From Bacillota bacterium (lineage in GTDB: Bacteria > Bacillota > Clostridia > Peptostreptococcales > Anaerovoracaceae), in the NCBI GenBank assembly GCA_021443825.1, contig JABUTE010000164.1, forward strand, positions 1 through 6,581: a stretch of 6,581 nucleotides of DNA. Direction: 5' to 3'. The number at the start of each line of letters is the position of its first letter. Position 1 is the first letter of the stretch. Below the pieces are notes generated by a model. It was not told the origin of the DNA and ran no database searches. It worked only from the letters and a program-made list of their open reading frames with translations. This document shows positions 1 to 6,328 of the stretch, piece after piece. Made by a program: the position numbers and the translations under genes.

Positions 1-2
1 CC

Positions 3-524
3 ATGGCGGGCCTCATCACGGCAAAGAAGACCATGATCACCAAGAAGGGGCAGAATATGGCCTTCCTGACCCTGGAAGACCTTTACGGAACCATCGAGGT
101 GGTGGTGTTCCCCAAGACCTTTGAGCTGGACCGCCAGTGGATCGAAAACGACAATGTGGTAGTGATCCGCGGCAAGCTGGATATGAAGGACGACGAGCCC
201 AAGCTGCTGGCAGAAAAGATCATCCTGCTGGAGGATTATACCGGGCCGCTGGTCAGCGGACCGAGAAGAAATGAGGCGCCTGCAGCGGCAAGGCCCAAGG
301 GGGCTCTGCTGAAGCTGGTGATCCCGGCGGCCTATTCGGAGGCGGACGGGCTGGCTGCCTTTAAGCGCCTTGCTCGCCAGTTCCGGGGCGATATGCCGGT
401 CGCCATTCTGGTCCAGTCCACCGGAAGAAAGTACCGGTTGGATTACGATCTTTGGATCGACCCCTGTCCGGAGTTTTACGAAACGGCCAGACGGATCTTC
501 GGAACGGATTGCATCCGTGACTGA
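3..524 (+). CDS. dnaE: DNA polymerase III subunit alpha (DnaE), C-terminal fragment, 5' end outside the window
   Basis: This is the tail of the replicative polymerase alpha subunit, the catalytic chain of DNA polymerase III. What is visible is the C-terminal OB-fold (about the first 80 residues here), recognisable from the stretch with MAFLTLEDLYGTIEVVVFP, which in the DnaE family binds single-stranded DNA. A proline/alanine-rich linker (around residues 88-100) leads to the small alpha/beta domain that ends clostridial DnaE proteins, with GDMPVAILVQSTGRKYRLD and a closing LWIDPCPEF-type segment. The ATG at position 3 is an internal Met, not a start: full-length DnaE has over 1,100 residues, and the polymerase, PHP and helix-hairpin-helix regions must lie to the left. 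It ends at TGA 522-524. The family call is firm; it is DnaE rather than the Gram-positive PolC type, whose C-terminus differs. The gene downstream, ftsE, starts after an 84-base gap with its own probable promoter. Confidence 0.93.
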   Translation: MAGLITAKKTMITKKGQNMAFLTLEDLYGTIEVVVFPKTFELDRQWIENDNVVVIRGKLDMKDDEPKLLAEKIILLEDYTGPLVSGPRRNEAPAAARPKGALLKLVIPAAYSEADGLAAFKRLARQFRGDMPVAILVQSTGRKYRLDYDLWIDPCPEFYETARRIFGTDCIRD

Positions 525-553
525 AAACGGGTATTTTATATATCCTGCGAAAA

Positions 554-562
554 TGATACAAT
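554..562 (+). promoter_or_regulatory. Candidate extended -10 promoter for the ftsE operon
   Basis: The sequence TGATACAAT (554-562) is a TG-N extended -10 element followed by TACAAT, one mismatch from the TATAAT consensus of the housekeeping sigma factor. The best -35 at a 17-base spacing is TTTTAT (534-539), which is weak; an extended -10 can compensate for this. The surrounding 530-585 stretch is clearly more A+T rich than the genes on either side. Transcription would begin near 569, leaving a leader of about 40 bases before ftsE. It is the only good promoter candidate seen between genes in the window. Confidence 0.5.
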
Positions 563-593
563 GATATGAAACAGTGTCTATTTTAACTGCTGC

Positions 594-600
594 AAAGGAG
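594..600 (+). promoter_or_regulatory. Ribosome binding site fixing the TTG start of ftsE
   Basis: AAAGGAG lies 8 bases upstream of TTG 609-611. No ATG or GTG in the same frame lies at a usable distance, and the FtsE family N-terminus (MIKFEHVTKKY) begins exactly at this TTG, so the site decides the start. Confidence 0.85.
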
Positions 601-608
601 ATCGGGAT

Positions 609-1292
609 TTGATCAAATTTGAACACGTCACAAAAAAATACGATGAGGTGGGCGGCATCGAAGACGTCAGCATCGATATCGCAGACGGCGATTTCGTGTT
701 TCTCGTCGGTCCCTCCGGGGCCGGAAAGTCCACCTTCATCAAATTGATATCCAAGGAGCTGGAGCCGGATTCGGGTCATATCTATGTCAACGGACAGGAT
801 ATCACCCACCTTTCCAACCGGCGCATCCCGGTGCTGCGCCGTCAGATCGGCATGGTATTTCAGGATTTCCGTCTTCTTCCCAACAAGACCGTATATGAGA
901 ACGTCGCCTTTGCCATGGAGGTGGTCCGCTGCACCAGCCGCACCATCCGCAGAACGGTTCCCCAGGTGCTGCAGGTCATGGGCATCGCCGACAAGGCCGA
1001 CCAGCTTCCCGACACCCTGTCGCAGGGTGAGCAGCAGCGTGTGGCTATCGCAAGAGCCATTGTAAACAATCCCAAGCTGCTCATCGCCGACGAGCCTACC
1101 GGAAATCTGGATCCTGATACCGCCTGGGAGATCATGAAGCTGCTGGCCCAGATCAACCGCAGAGGCACCACCATCGTCATGGTGACCCACGCAAAGGAGA
1201 TCGTCGACCGGATGGGCCGCCGCGTAGTGGCCATCGACAGCGGCCATATCGTAAGAGATAACAAGGAAGGGGAGTACGGATATGATGTTTAG
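609..1292 (+). CDS. ftsE: Cell division ATP-binding protein FtsE
   Basis: FtsE is the cytoplasmic ABC ATPase that pairs with the membrane protein FtsX; ATP hydrolysis is passed through FtsX to activate peptidoglycan hydrolases outside the cell. The 227-residue length is normal for the family. Visible motifs in order: Walker A GPSGAGKST (34-42), Q-loop glutamine 85 in MVFQDFRLLP, signature LSQGEQQR (137-144), Walker B LLIADEP (157-163) with catalytic Glu162, D-loop NLDP (166-169) and switch His194. The signature has Gln where most FtsE proteins have Gly (LSGGEQQR); the rest is intact, so an active ATPase is expected. The start is TTG, chosen because AAAGGAG sits 8 bases upstream and the family N-terminus begins there. 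The 3' end overlaps ftsX by 11 bases, which indicates translational coupling. LolD-like ABC proteins look similar, but the adjacent ftsX settles the identity. Confidence 0.96.
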   Translation: MIKFEHVTKKYDEVGGIEDVSIDIADGDFVFLVGPSGAGKSTFIKLISKELEPDSGHIYVNGQDITHLSNRRIPVLRRQIGMVFQDFRLLPNKTVYENVAFAMEVVRCTSRTIRRTVPQVLQVMGIADKADQLPDTLSQGEQQRVAIARAIVNNPKLLIADEPTGNLDPDTAWEIMKLLAQINRRGTTIVMVTHAKEIVDRMGRRVVAIDSGHIVRDNKEGEYGYDV

Positions 1293-2178
1293 AGGTCTGC
1301 TGCATTCCCTGAAAGAAGCGTTTATTCAGATCTTCCGAAACAGAGTGATGAGCTTTGTTTCCATTCTTTCCATTTCAGCCATGCTGATCATTCTCGGTGT
1401 ATTTTTCTTTATCACGGTAAATGTCAACAGTCTTACCGAAGCCATCAAGAGCGAATTCGAAAATATCGAGATCTATCTGGAAGACTATACCACCGAAAAA
1501 GACGCAGAGGCCATCGCCATCAGCCTCAGCTCGTTAGAAGAGGTCTCCCAGATCCAGTACATTTCCAAAGAGACGGCAATGGAAGAGTTCAAGGAGCGCT
1601 GGGGCGAAAATGCCTATCTGCTGGATACCCTGAGCGAAAATCCCCTGCCCAACTCTCTGCGGGTGACGCTGTCGGATATTTCCGGAGGCTCTCTGGTGGC
1701 AGAGGTGGCAGGCACCATGATCGGCGTCGAGGATGTTCGTTACTTCCAGTCGGAGGTCAATAAGGTGCTGCGCATCTCCGAGGGTGTGCAGAAGCTGACC
1801 CTGATCATGATCATCTTCCTGATCGTGGTCTCTGTAGTGGTCGTTTCCAGCACCGTCAAGCTGACGGTCATGTCGAGAGAGGCAGAGATCTCCATCATGA
1901 AATATGTGGGCGCCACCAACTGGTTCGTCCGCGGACCTATGCTGGTGGAGGGCGTGCTGATGGGCGCTATTTCGGCGGCCATCGCTCTTGGCGCATCGAC
2001 CTATGCCTATCTGAAGCTGACCGAGCTGTTCGGCGCCGACATTCAGATGCTCTTTTCTAACGGCCTGGTAGAGCCGGGCTTTATGATCGTCAACCTGGCG
2101 TATATTTTCGTGGCGCTGGGCGTCAGCATCGGTGCGGTCGGCTCCATCATTTCCATGAGAAGATTCCTGAAAGTATAA
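1282..2178 (+). CDS. ftsX: Cell division protein FtsX, permease-like membrane subunit
   Basis: FtsX is the membrane half of the FtsEX complex and links FtsE ATPase cycles to extracellular wall hydrolases. The 298 residues show the expected plan: a cytoplasmic N-terminus, a first membrane segment (about 24-48), an extracellular domain (about 49-170) that in this family docks the hydrolase coiled coil, then three further membrane segments (about 172-195, 219-243 and 266-291). The conserved cytoplasmic stretch between segments 2 and 3, with SREAEISIMKYVGATNWFVR (198-217), is a hallmark of FtsX. Two consecutive ATG codons (1282 and 1285) could start the protein; GGGGAG (1269-1274) is 7 bases from the first, so that one is preferred. 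The start overlaps the end of ftsE by 11 bases, and the hydrolase gene follows after 20 bases. The first ~60 codons are more A+T rich, as expected from a membrane segment rich in Ile and Phe. Confidence 0.96.
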   Translation: MMFRGLLHSLKEAFIQIFRNRVMSFVSILSISAMLIILGVFFFITVNVNSLTEAIKSEFENIEIYLEDYTTEKDAEAIAISLSSLEEVSQIQYISKETAMEEFKERWGENAYLLDTLSENPLPNSLRVTLSDISGGSLVAEVAGTMIGVEDVRYFQSEVNKVLRISEGVQKLTLIMIIFLIVVSVVVVSSTVKLTVMSREAEISIMKYVGATNWFVRGPMLVEGVLMGAISAAIALGASTYAYLKLTELFGADIQMLFSNGLVEPGFMIVNLAYIFVALGVSIGAVGSIISMRRFLKV

Positions 2179-2198
2179 CCGTATAGAAGGAACAAACG

Positions 2199-3359
2199 AT
2201 GACGAAAAAAACGAAGACCATCTTTCGAAAGTGTTTCTCCGCAGCCCTTGCGCTGGTCATGATCAACTCTTCTCTGCTCTGCAGCGGTGCGTTTGCCTCA
2301 TCTTCCGAGATCACCAATAAGAAAAATGCCTTAAGCAACGTCAAAGACAAGATCACCAACGCCAAGGATGCCCTTTCCAGCGGAAAGAGCAAGTCCAACG
2401 AGCTTTCGGTGGAGATCAAGGATCTGGAGCAGAAGATCTACAATACCCAGGTGGAGATCAACGACCTGCAGAAGCAGATCAACGTCAAGATCGATGAGAT
2501 CGGCGCCAAGCAGCAGGAGCTGGAGGTCAAAGAAGACGAGATCAGCAAGCAGAACGAGGATCTGGGCATCCGCCTTCGCGCCATGTATAAGAACGGCGAA
2601 ACAGGGCTGCTTTCCGTCGTGCTGGGCGCCAGCAGCATCAGCGAGATGATGACCAACATCGATATGGTGCAGCGCATCTACGAAAGCGACGCCGACCTTC
2701 TCAGCCGTCTGGAGGATTCCTACGCCGAGATCAAAGACGATAAGGAAGCTCTGCAGGGCATGAAGGATGCCCTTGTGGTGCAGCAGACCCAGATCCAGGC
2801 GAAAAAGGATTCTCTGGCCAGCGACCAGCAGGTCCTTGCCAAGCAGAAGGCTGCCATCGATGCCGACAACAAGGCGCTGGAAAAGCAGGTAGACGACCTG
2901 AACGCAGAAGCAAACGCGCTGACGGCTCAGATCAAGAAGCTGCAGAGCGCGGCCCAGTATGCCGGCGGTGTAATGCAATGGCCTGCGCCTGCAAGCACCG
3001 TCATCACCTCGCCCTTCGGCTACCGTATCCATCCCATTCTCAAGGTCAATAAATTCCATACCGGTATCGACATCGGCGCCGGTCTGGGTACCGATATCGT
3101 CGCAGCCAATGCCGGCAACGTGATCAGCGCCTGCTATAACAGCGGATACGGCTACATGGTCATGATCGATCACGGCGGCGGCATCGTCACCTTATATGCT
3201 CACTGCAGCAAGCTGCTGGTCAGCACCGGCACAAAGGTGACCAGAGGGCAGGTCATTGCCAAGGTAGGCTCTACCGGCAATTCCACCGGTCCCCATCTGC
3301 ATTTTGAAGTTCGAGTCAACGGTGAATACAAGGATCCGATGACCTATTTTAAGAAATAA
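2199..3359 (+). CDS. Secreted coiled-coil M23 peptidoglycan endopeptidase, EnvC/PcsB-like FtsEX partner
   Basis: This is probably a peptidoglycan hydrolase that cuts peptide cross-bridges and is controlled by FtsEX. The 386-residue protein has a basic N-terminus and hydrophobic core, with a likely signal-peptidase site after AFA (31-33). Two heptad-rich coiled-coil stretches follow (about 38-125 and 166-252). Between them is a PcsB-type hinge region with RLRAMYKNG (125-133) and a helix around 145-165. The M23/LytM domain covers about 258-386, and all its key residues are present: zinc ligands His287, Asp291 (HTGID) and His368, with catalytic His335 (LYAH) and His366 (GPHLHFE). Unlike E. coli EnvC, whose LytM domain lacks catalytic residues and only activates amidases, this one should be an active enzyme. 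AGAAGG (2185-2190) is 8 bases from ATG. It lies directly after ftsX, which supports the pairing. Bond specificity cannot be read from the sequence. Confidence 0.93.
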   Translation: MTKKTKTIFRKCFSAALALVMINSSLLCSGAFASSSEITNKKNALSNVKDKITNAKDALSSGKSKSNELSVEIKDLEQKIYNTQVEINDLQKQINVKIDEIGAKQQELEVKEDEISKQNEDLGIRLRAMYKNGETGLLSVVLGASSISEMMTNIDMVQRIYESDADLLSRLEDSYAEIKDDKEALQGMKDALVVQQTQIQAKKDSLASDQQVLAKQKAAIDADNKALEKQVDDLNAEANALTAQIKKLQSAAQYAGGVMQWPAPASTVITSPFGYRIHPILKVNKFHTGIDIGAGLGTDIVAANAGNVISACYNSGYGYMVMIDHGGGIVTLYAHCSKLLVSTGTKVTRGQVIAKVGSTGNSTGPHLHFEVRVNGEYKDPMTYFKK

Positions 3360-5089
3360 TGGCAGAGTGGATCATCGCAGAAGAAAACTTCATAGATGAG
3401 AACGCCGATTCAGCCATCGATCCGGGCATCGCAGCCATTCTTCGCAAGCGGAAGGTGCCGGCAGGATCCATGGCTGACTTTCTTGCGCTGCGGCCCCGAA
3501 CCACCTACGATCCCTTTCTTCTTCCCGATATGAGGGAGGCGGTCGCGCTTATTCTCTCCTGTGCGCAGCAGAAGAAGCAGGTCTGCGTCTACGGCGATTA
3601 CGATGCCGACGGAGTCACCTCCACCGCATTGCTGGTGCAGGTCATGAGTCTGCTCTTCGAAAAGCCCATGTATTACGTGCCCTCCCGCTTTACCGACGGC
3701 TACGGCCTGAACAAGGCGGCGGTCAAACGGCTGCACGAGCAGGGTGCAGAGCTGCTGATCACCGTCGACTGCGGCAGCACCTCCTTTGACGAGGTGGATT
3801 ACGCAAAGGAGCTGGGCATGGAGGTGATCGTCACCGATCACCATACCCCCGACGAGACGAAAACGATGAACTGCCTGTTCGTCAATGCAAAGCGCAGCTG
3901 CAGCGTTTATCCCTTCCGGGAGCTTTCCGGCTGCGGCGTCGCCTTTAAGCTGGCCCAGGCCCTGCAGCGGACGCTGGACCAGCAGGGCAGCAGTCTGTTT
4001 CCCAAAAGCTTTCTCAATTCCCTGCTGGATCTGGTGGCCATCTCCACCGTTGCGGATGTGGTTCCCCTGCTGGACGAAAACCGCAGCCTGGTCAAATACG
4101 GACTGGATTATATCAATGATCGGCGCAGGCCCGGGCTGAAGACCCTGCTGTCGGTGCTGGATCAGGAAGATAAAAAGATCGATTCCGACCGGATCGCCTA
4201 TCTGCTGGCGCCCAACATCAATGCCCTGGGGCGAATGGATTCGGCGGCCATCGCCGTGGAGCTGTTCAGCGGCCTTACCCCCGGCGGCAGCCCGTCGCCC
4301 GATCTTGTCAGCCTTGCCGTAAAAATGCGCGACTGCAACCTTGCGCGTAAAGCGGAACAGGAAAAGACCTGGAGCATCTGCAGCAAGGTACTGCAAAGCG
4401 AAGACTGCGGAGAGCTGTTTCCTGTGATCCTGGCAGAGGGTGCCCACGAAGGGGTCGCCGGCATCGTGGCCGGCAACATCAAAGAGAGCCTTTACCGCCC
4501 GGTCTGCATCCTGACCCCCGGAAAGGATGGCCTTCTGAAGGGCACCGGACGCTCCGTTCCCGGCATCAACCTGTATGATCTGCTCAACGCAAGCAGCAGT
4601 CTGTTCGTGCGCTACGGCGGTCATGCGGGGGCCTGCGGCCTGACCATGGCGCCGGAAGGGCTTCCCCAGCTTCGAAGCCGTCTGCAGCAGCAGGTGGCGC
4701 AGCTTTTAGAGCAGGATCCCGATATCCTGACCGAAAAGCTGTTCATCGAAAAGGAACTGGCGACGGCGGAAAAGACCCTGGATTTTGCGGAAAAGCTGCT
4801 GCTTCTGGAGCCTTACGGCGAGGCGAACCCCCGGCCCCTGTTCTGCCTTCGCAATGCCCGCCCCCTCAATCTGAAGCGGATGGGAAGCGAAGGGCAGCAT
4901 CTTCGCTTCGCAGCCCAGTGCGCCGACGGCGTCACCGTCGACTGCGTGCTCTTCAAGCGGGCCGAGGAATTTTTCTCCCTTCTTGAAAACGCCTTTTACG
5001 TCGATGTTGCCGGAGAGCTGGGGATCAACCAGTTCAACGGAAGCCGCAGACTGCAGTTCATCGTGCATGATATCAAAGGAGTGGTTTAA
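3359..5089 (+). CDS. recJ: Single-stranded-DNA-specific exonuclease RecJ
   Basis: RecJ is a cytoplasmic 5'-3' exonuclease that degrades single-stranded DNA in RecF-pathway recombination, base excision and mismatch repair. The 576 residues match the shorter RecJ form of Firmicutes. DHH-family metal motifs are in order: YGDYDADG (78-85; Asp80, 82 and 84), DCGS (137-140), DHH (160-162), and VADVVPL (231-237). The GRMDSA segment (291-296) follows. The DHHA1 domain has KGTGRSVPG (394-402) and GGHAGACGL (420-428), and the C-terminal OB-fold covers about 460-576, with EPYGEANPRP near its start. The ATG at 3359 shares one base with the hydrolase stop (TAATG), and no good Shine-Dalgarno is visible upstream, so translation probably depends on reinitiation after the hydrolase gene. 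Its stop abuts the ctpA start. Why a DNA-repair gene sits in a cell-wall operon is not evident; all nuclease motifs look intact. Confidence 0.95.
   Translation: MAEWIIAEENFIDENADSAIDPGIAAILRKRKVPAGSMADFLALRPRTTYDPFLLPDMREAVALILSCAQQKKQVCVYGDYDADGVTSTALLVQVMSLLFEKPMYYVPSRFTDGYGLNKAAVKRLHEQGAELLITVDCGSTSFDEVDYAKELGMEVIVTDHHTPDETKTMNCLFVNAKRSCSVYPFRELSGCGVAFKLAQALQRTLDQQGSSLFPKSFLNSLLDLVAISTVADVVPLLDENRSLVKYGLDYINDRRRPGLKTLLSVLDQEDKKIDSDRIAYLLAPNINALGRMDSAAIAVELFSGLTPGGSPSPDLVSLAVKMRDCNLARKAEQEKTWSICSKVLQSEDCGELFPVILAEGAHEGVAGIVAGNIKESLYRPVCILTPGKDGLLKGTGRSVPGINLYDLLNASSSLFVRYGGHAGACGLTMAPEGLPQLRSRLQQQVAQLLEQDPDILTEKLFIEKELATAEKTLDFAEKLLLLEPYGEANPRPLFCLRNARPLNLKRMGSEGQHLRFAAQCADGVTVDCVLFKRAEEFFSLLENAFYVDVAGELGINQFNGSRRLQFIVHDIKGVV
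5075..5081 (+). promoter_or_regulatory. Ribosome binding site for ctpA inside the recJ 3' end
   Basis: AAAGGAG lies 8 bases before ATG 5090-5092, within the last codons of recJ. The recJ TAA (5087-5089) directly abuts the ctpA ATG, so this site fixes the start and allows independent ribosome loading, unlike the recJ start upstream. Confidence 0.8.
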
Positions 5090-6328
5090 ATGATTCAGAT
5101 ACGCAGGTTCAGCTTTCTGCTGCTGACCGTATCCCTGATCACCCTGGGGCTGATCGGCGGCTTTTTCGCCTGCAGCTATACCATGGGCAATTCGGATCCG
5201 GCGGGCAGCAGCTCTCAGACAGCCATGGTCTGGGTCTCCAAAGAAAATTATGACGGCCTGGTAGATCTGGCAAGCCGATACTCGAAGGCGGAGGCTCTTC
5301 GGGAATATATCTCTGATACCTACTATACCGAGGTGGATCAGGATCAGCTGTTGGAGGGGATCTACTACGGGCTGTTTGCCGCGCTGGAGGATCCTTATTC
5401 CCAGTATCTGAGCGAAGAGCAGTTTGAGAACATGATGATCAATGCCACCGGCGATTATTCCGGCATCGGCATCACCATGTCGCCTACCGACGATTATGCC
5501 CACGTCTATGCCGCCGGTGTTACCGAGGGCGCTCCGGCGGAAGAGGCCGGCGTTCGGGTCAACGACCTGATCCTTAAGGTGGACGGCGTTGCCTATACCG
5601 GTGATGAGCTGTCGGAATGCGCCTCGCATGCAAGAGGCGAGGCCGGAACCAAGGTGGTGCTGACCCTGCAGCGGGGCGATCAGGTCTTCGATGTGGAGCT
5701 GACAAGGCGCCGTATCCAGGCCAACACCGTCAAGAGCGAGCTGCTGGAAGACGGCATCGGCTACATTCAGATCACCTCGTTCGAGGATCCGACCTACAGC
5801 GATTTCAAAAAGGCGCTGACCGGGCTGGAAGACAGCGGTGCCATCGGCTTCGTGCTGGATATCCGAAACAACGGCGGCGGAGTGGTCACCAGTGCCATCA
5901 AGGTAGCCGACGAGCTGCTGGATAAGGCGACCGTTGTCTATACCGAGGACCACGACGGAAACAGAGAATACTATACGACAAAAGACGGAAAGACCTCTTT
6001 GCCCTTCGTGCTTCTTGTCAACGGGAATTCGGCATCGGCGTCGGAGATCCTGGCAGCCGGTATTCAGGACAATGCCGCTGCGCCTCTGGTGGGAACCACC
6101 ACCTACGGAAAGGGAATAGTCCAGTCCATTAAACAGCTTTCTGACGGATCGGCAATAAAAATAACAACCAGTGCATATTTCACACCTTCCGGACAAAATA
6201 TTCACGGAGTTGGTATTGAACCTGATATAGAATTGGAATATGATTATGAAACGGCTGAACAAACCGGAGACGACAATCAGGTAAACAAAGCCATAGAAAT
6301 ACTTGAACAGAAAATTGCGGCCGAATAG
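5090..6328 (+). CDS. ctpA: S41 carboxyl-terminal processing protease, CtpA/CtpB type with PDZ domain
   Basis: This is a serine protease of family S41 that cleaves exported proteins near their C-termini. Of the 412 residues, an N-terminal hydrophobic stretch (about 7-27) acts as signal anchor or signal peptide. Cys28 follows Ala27, but Phe at -3 does not fit a lipobox. A helical N-terminal domain with a DPYSQYLS motif (101-108) precedes the PDZ domain (about 115-205), whose binding edge is YSGIGI (123-128). The S41 core follows (about 215-385). The Ser-Lys dyad is Ser316 (in NGNSASASE) and Lys341 (in TYGKGIVQ); their 25-residue spacing matches E. coli Prc, and Asp327 is also conserved. There is no C-terminal peptidoglycan-binding domain. 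A family role in degrading wall hydrolases or processing sporulation factors fits its place after ftsEX and the M23 gene. Base composition changes sharply just after Lys341, yet the frame stays open and the C-terminus (GQNIHGVGIEPD) is normal for the family. The symbol is by family; ctpB is possible. Confidence 0.92.
   Translation: MIQIRRFSFLLLTVSLITLGLIGGFFACSYTMGNSDPAGSSSQTAMVWVSKENYDGLVDLASRYSKAEALREYISDTYYTEVDQDQLLEGIYYGLFAALEDPYSQYLSEEQFENMMINATGDYSGIGITMSPTDDYAHVYAAGVTEGAPAEEAGVRVNDLILKVDGVAYTGDELSECASHARGEAGTKVVLTLQRGDQVFDVELTRRRIQANTVKSELLEDGIGYIQITSFEDPTYSDFKKALTGLEDSGAIGFVLDIRNNGGGVVTSAIKVADELLDKATVVYTEDHDGNREYYTTKDGKTSLPFVLLVNGNSASASEILAAGIQDNAAAPLVGTTTYGKGIVQSIKQLSDGSAIKITTSAYFTPSGQNIHGVGIEPDIELEYDYETAEQTGDDNQVNKAIEILEQKIAAE

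Noticed and set aside
3..5. ATG at position 3 as the true start of the first gene
   Set aside because: It falls inside the OB-fold of DnaE where the family usually has a hydrophobic residue; the gene must begin far to the left.
504..518. Inverted repeat ACGGAT-TGC-ATCCGT at the end of dnaE, considered as a terminator
   Set aside because: The stem is only 6 bp with a 3-base loop, lies before the stop codon, and no T-run follows directly; the T-rich stretch begins about 14 bases later.
1282..1460. A+T-richer start of ftsX, considered as a second compositional break
   Set aside because: It coincides with the first membrane segment, rich in Ile, Phe and Val, and composition returns to normal within the same gene.
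2331..3173. 280-codon open frame on the - strand opposite the M23 gene
   Set aside because: Its Leu/Val/Asp-rich repeats mirror the coiled-coil codons of the + strand gene; no ribosome site or family match is seen.
3410..4624. 404-codon open frame on the - strand opposite recJ
   Set aside because: Low-complexity Gln/His/Ala/Gly-rich translation typical of an antisense shadow; recJ is certain on the + strand.
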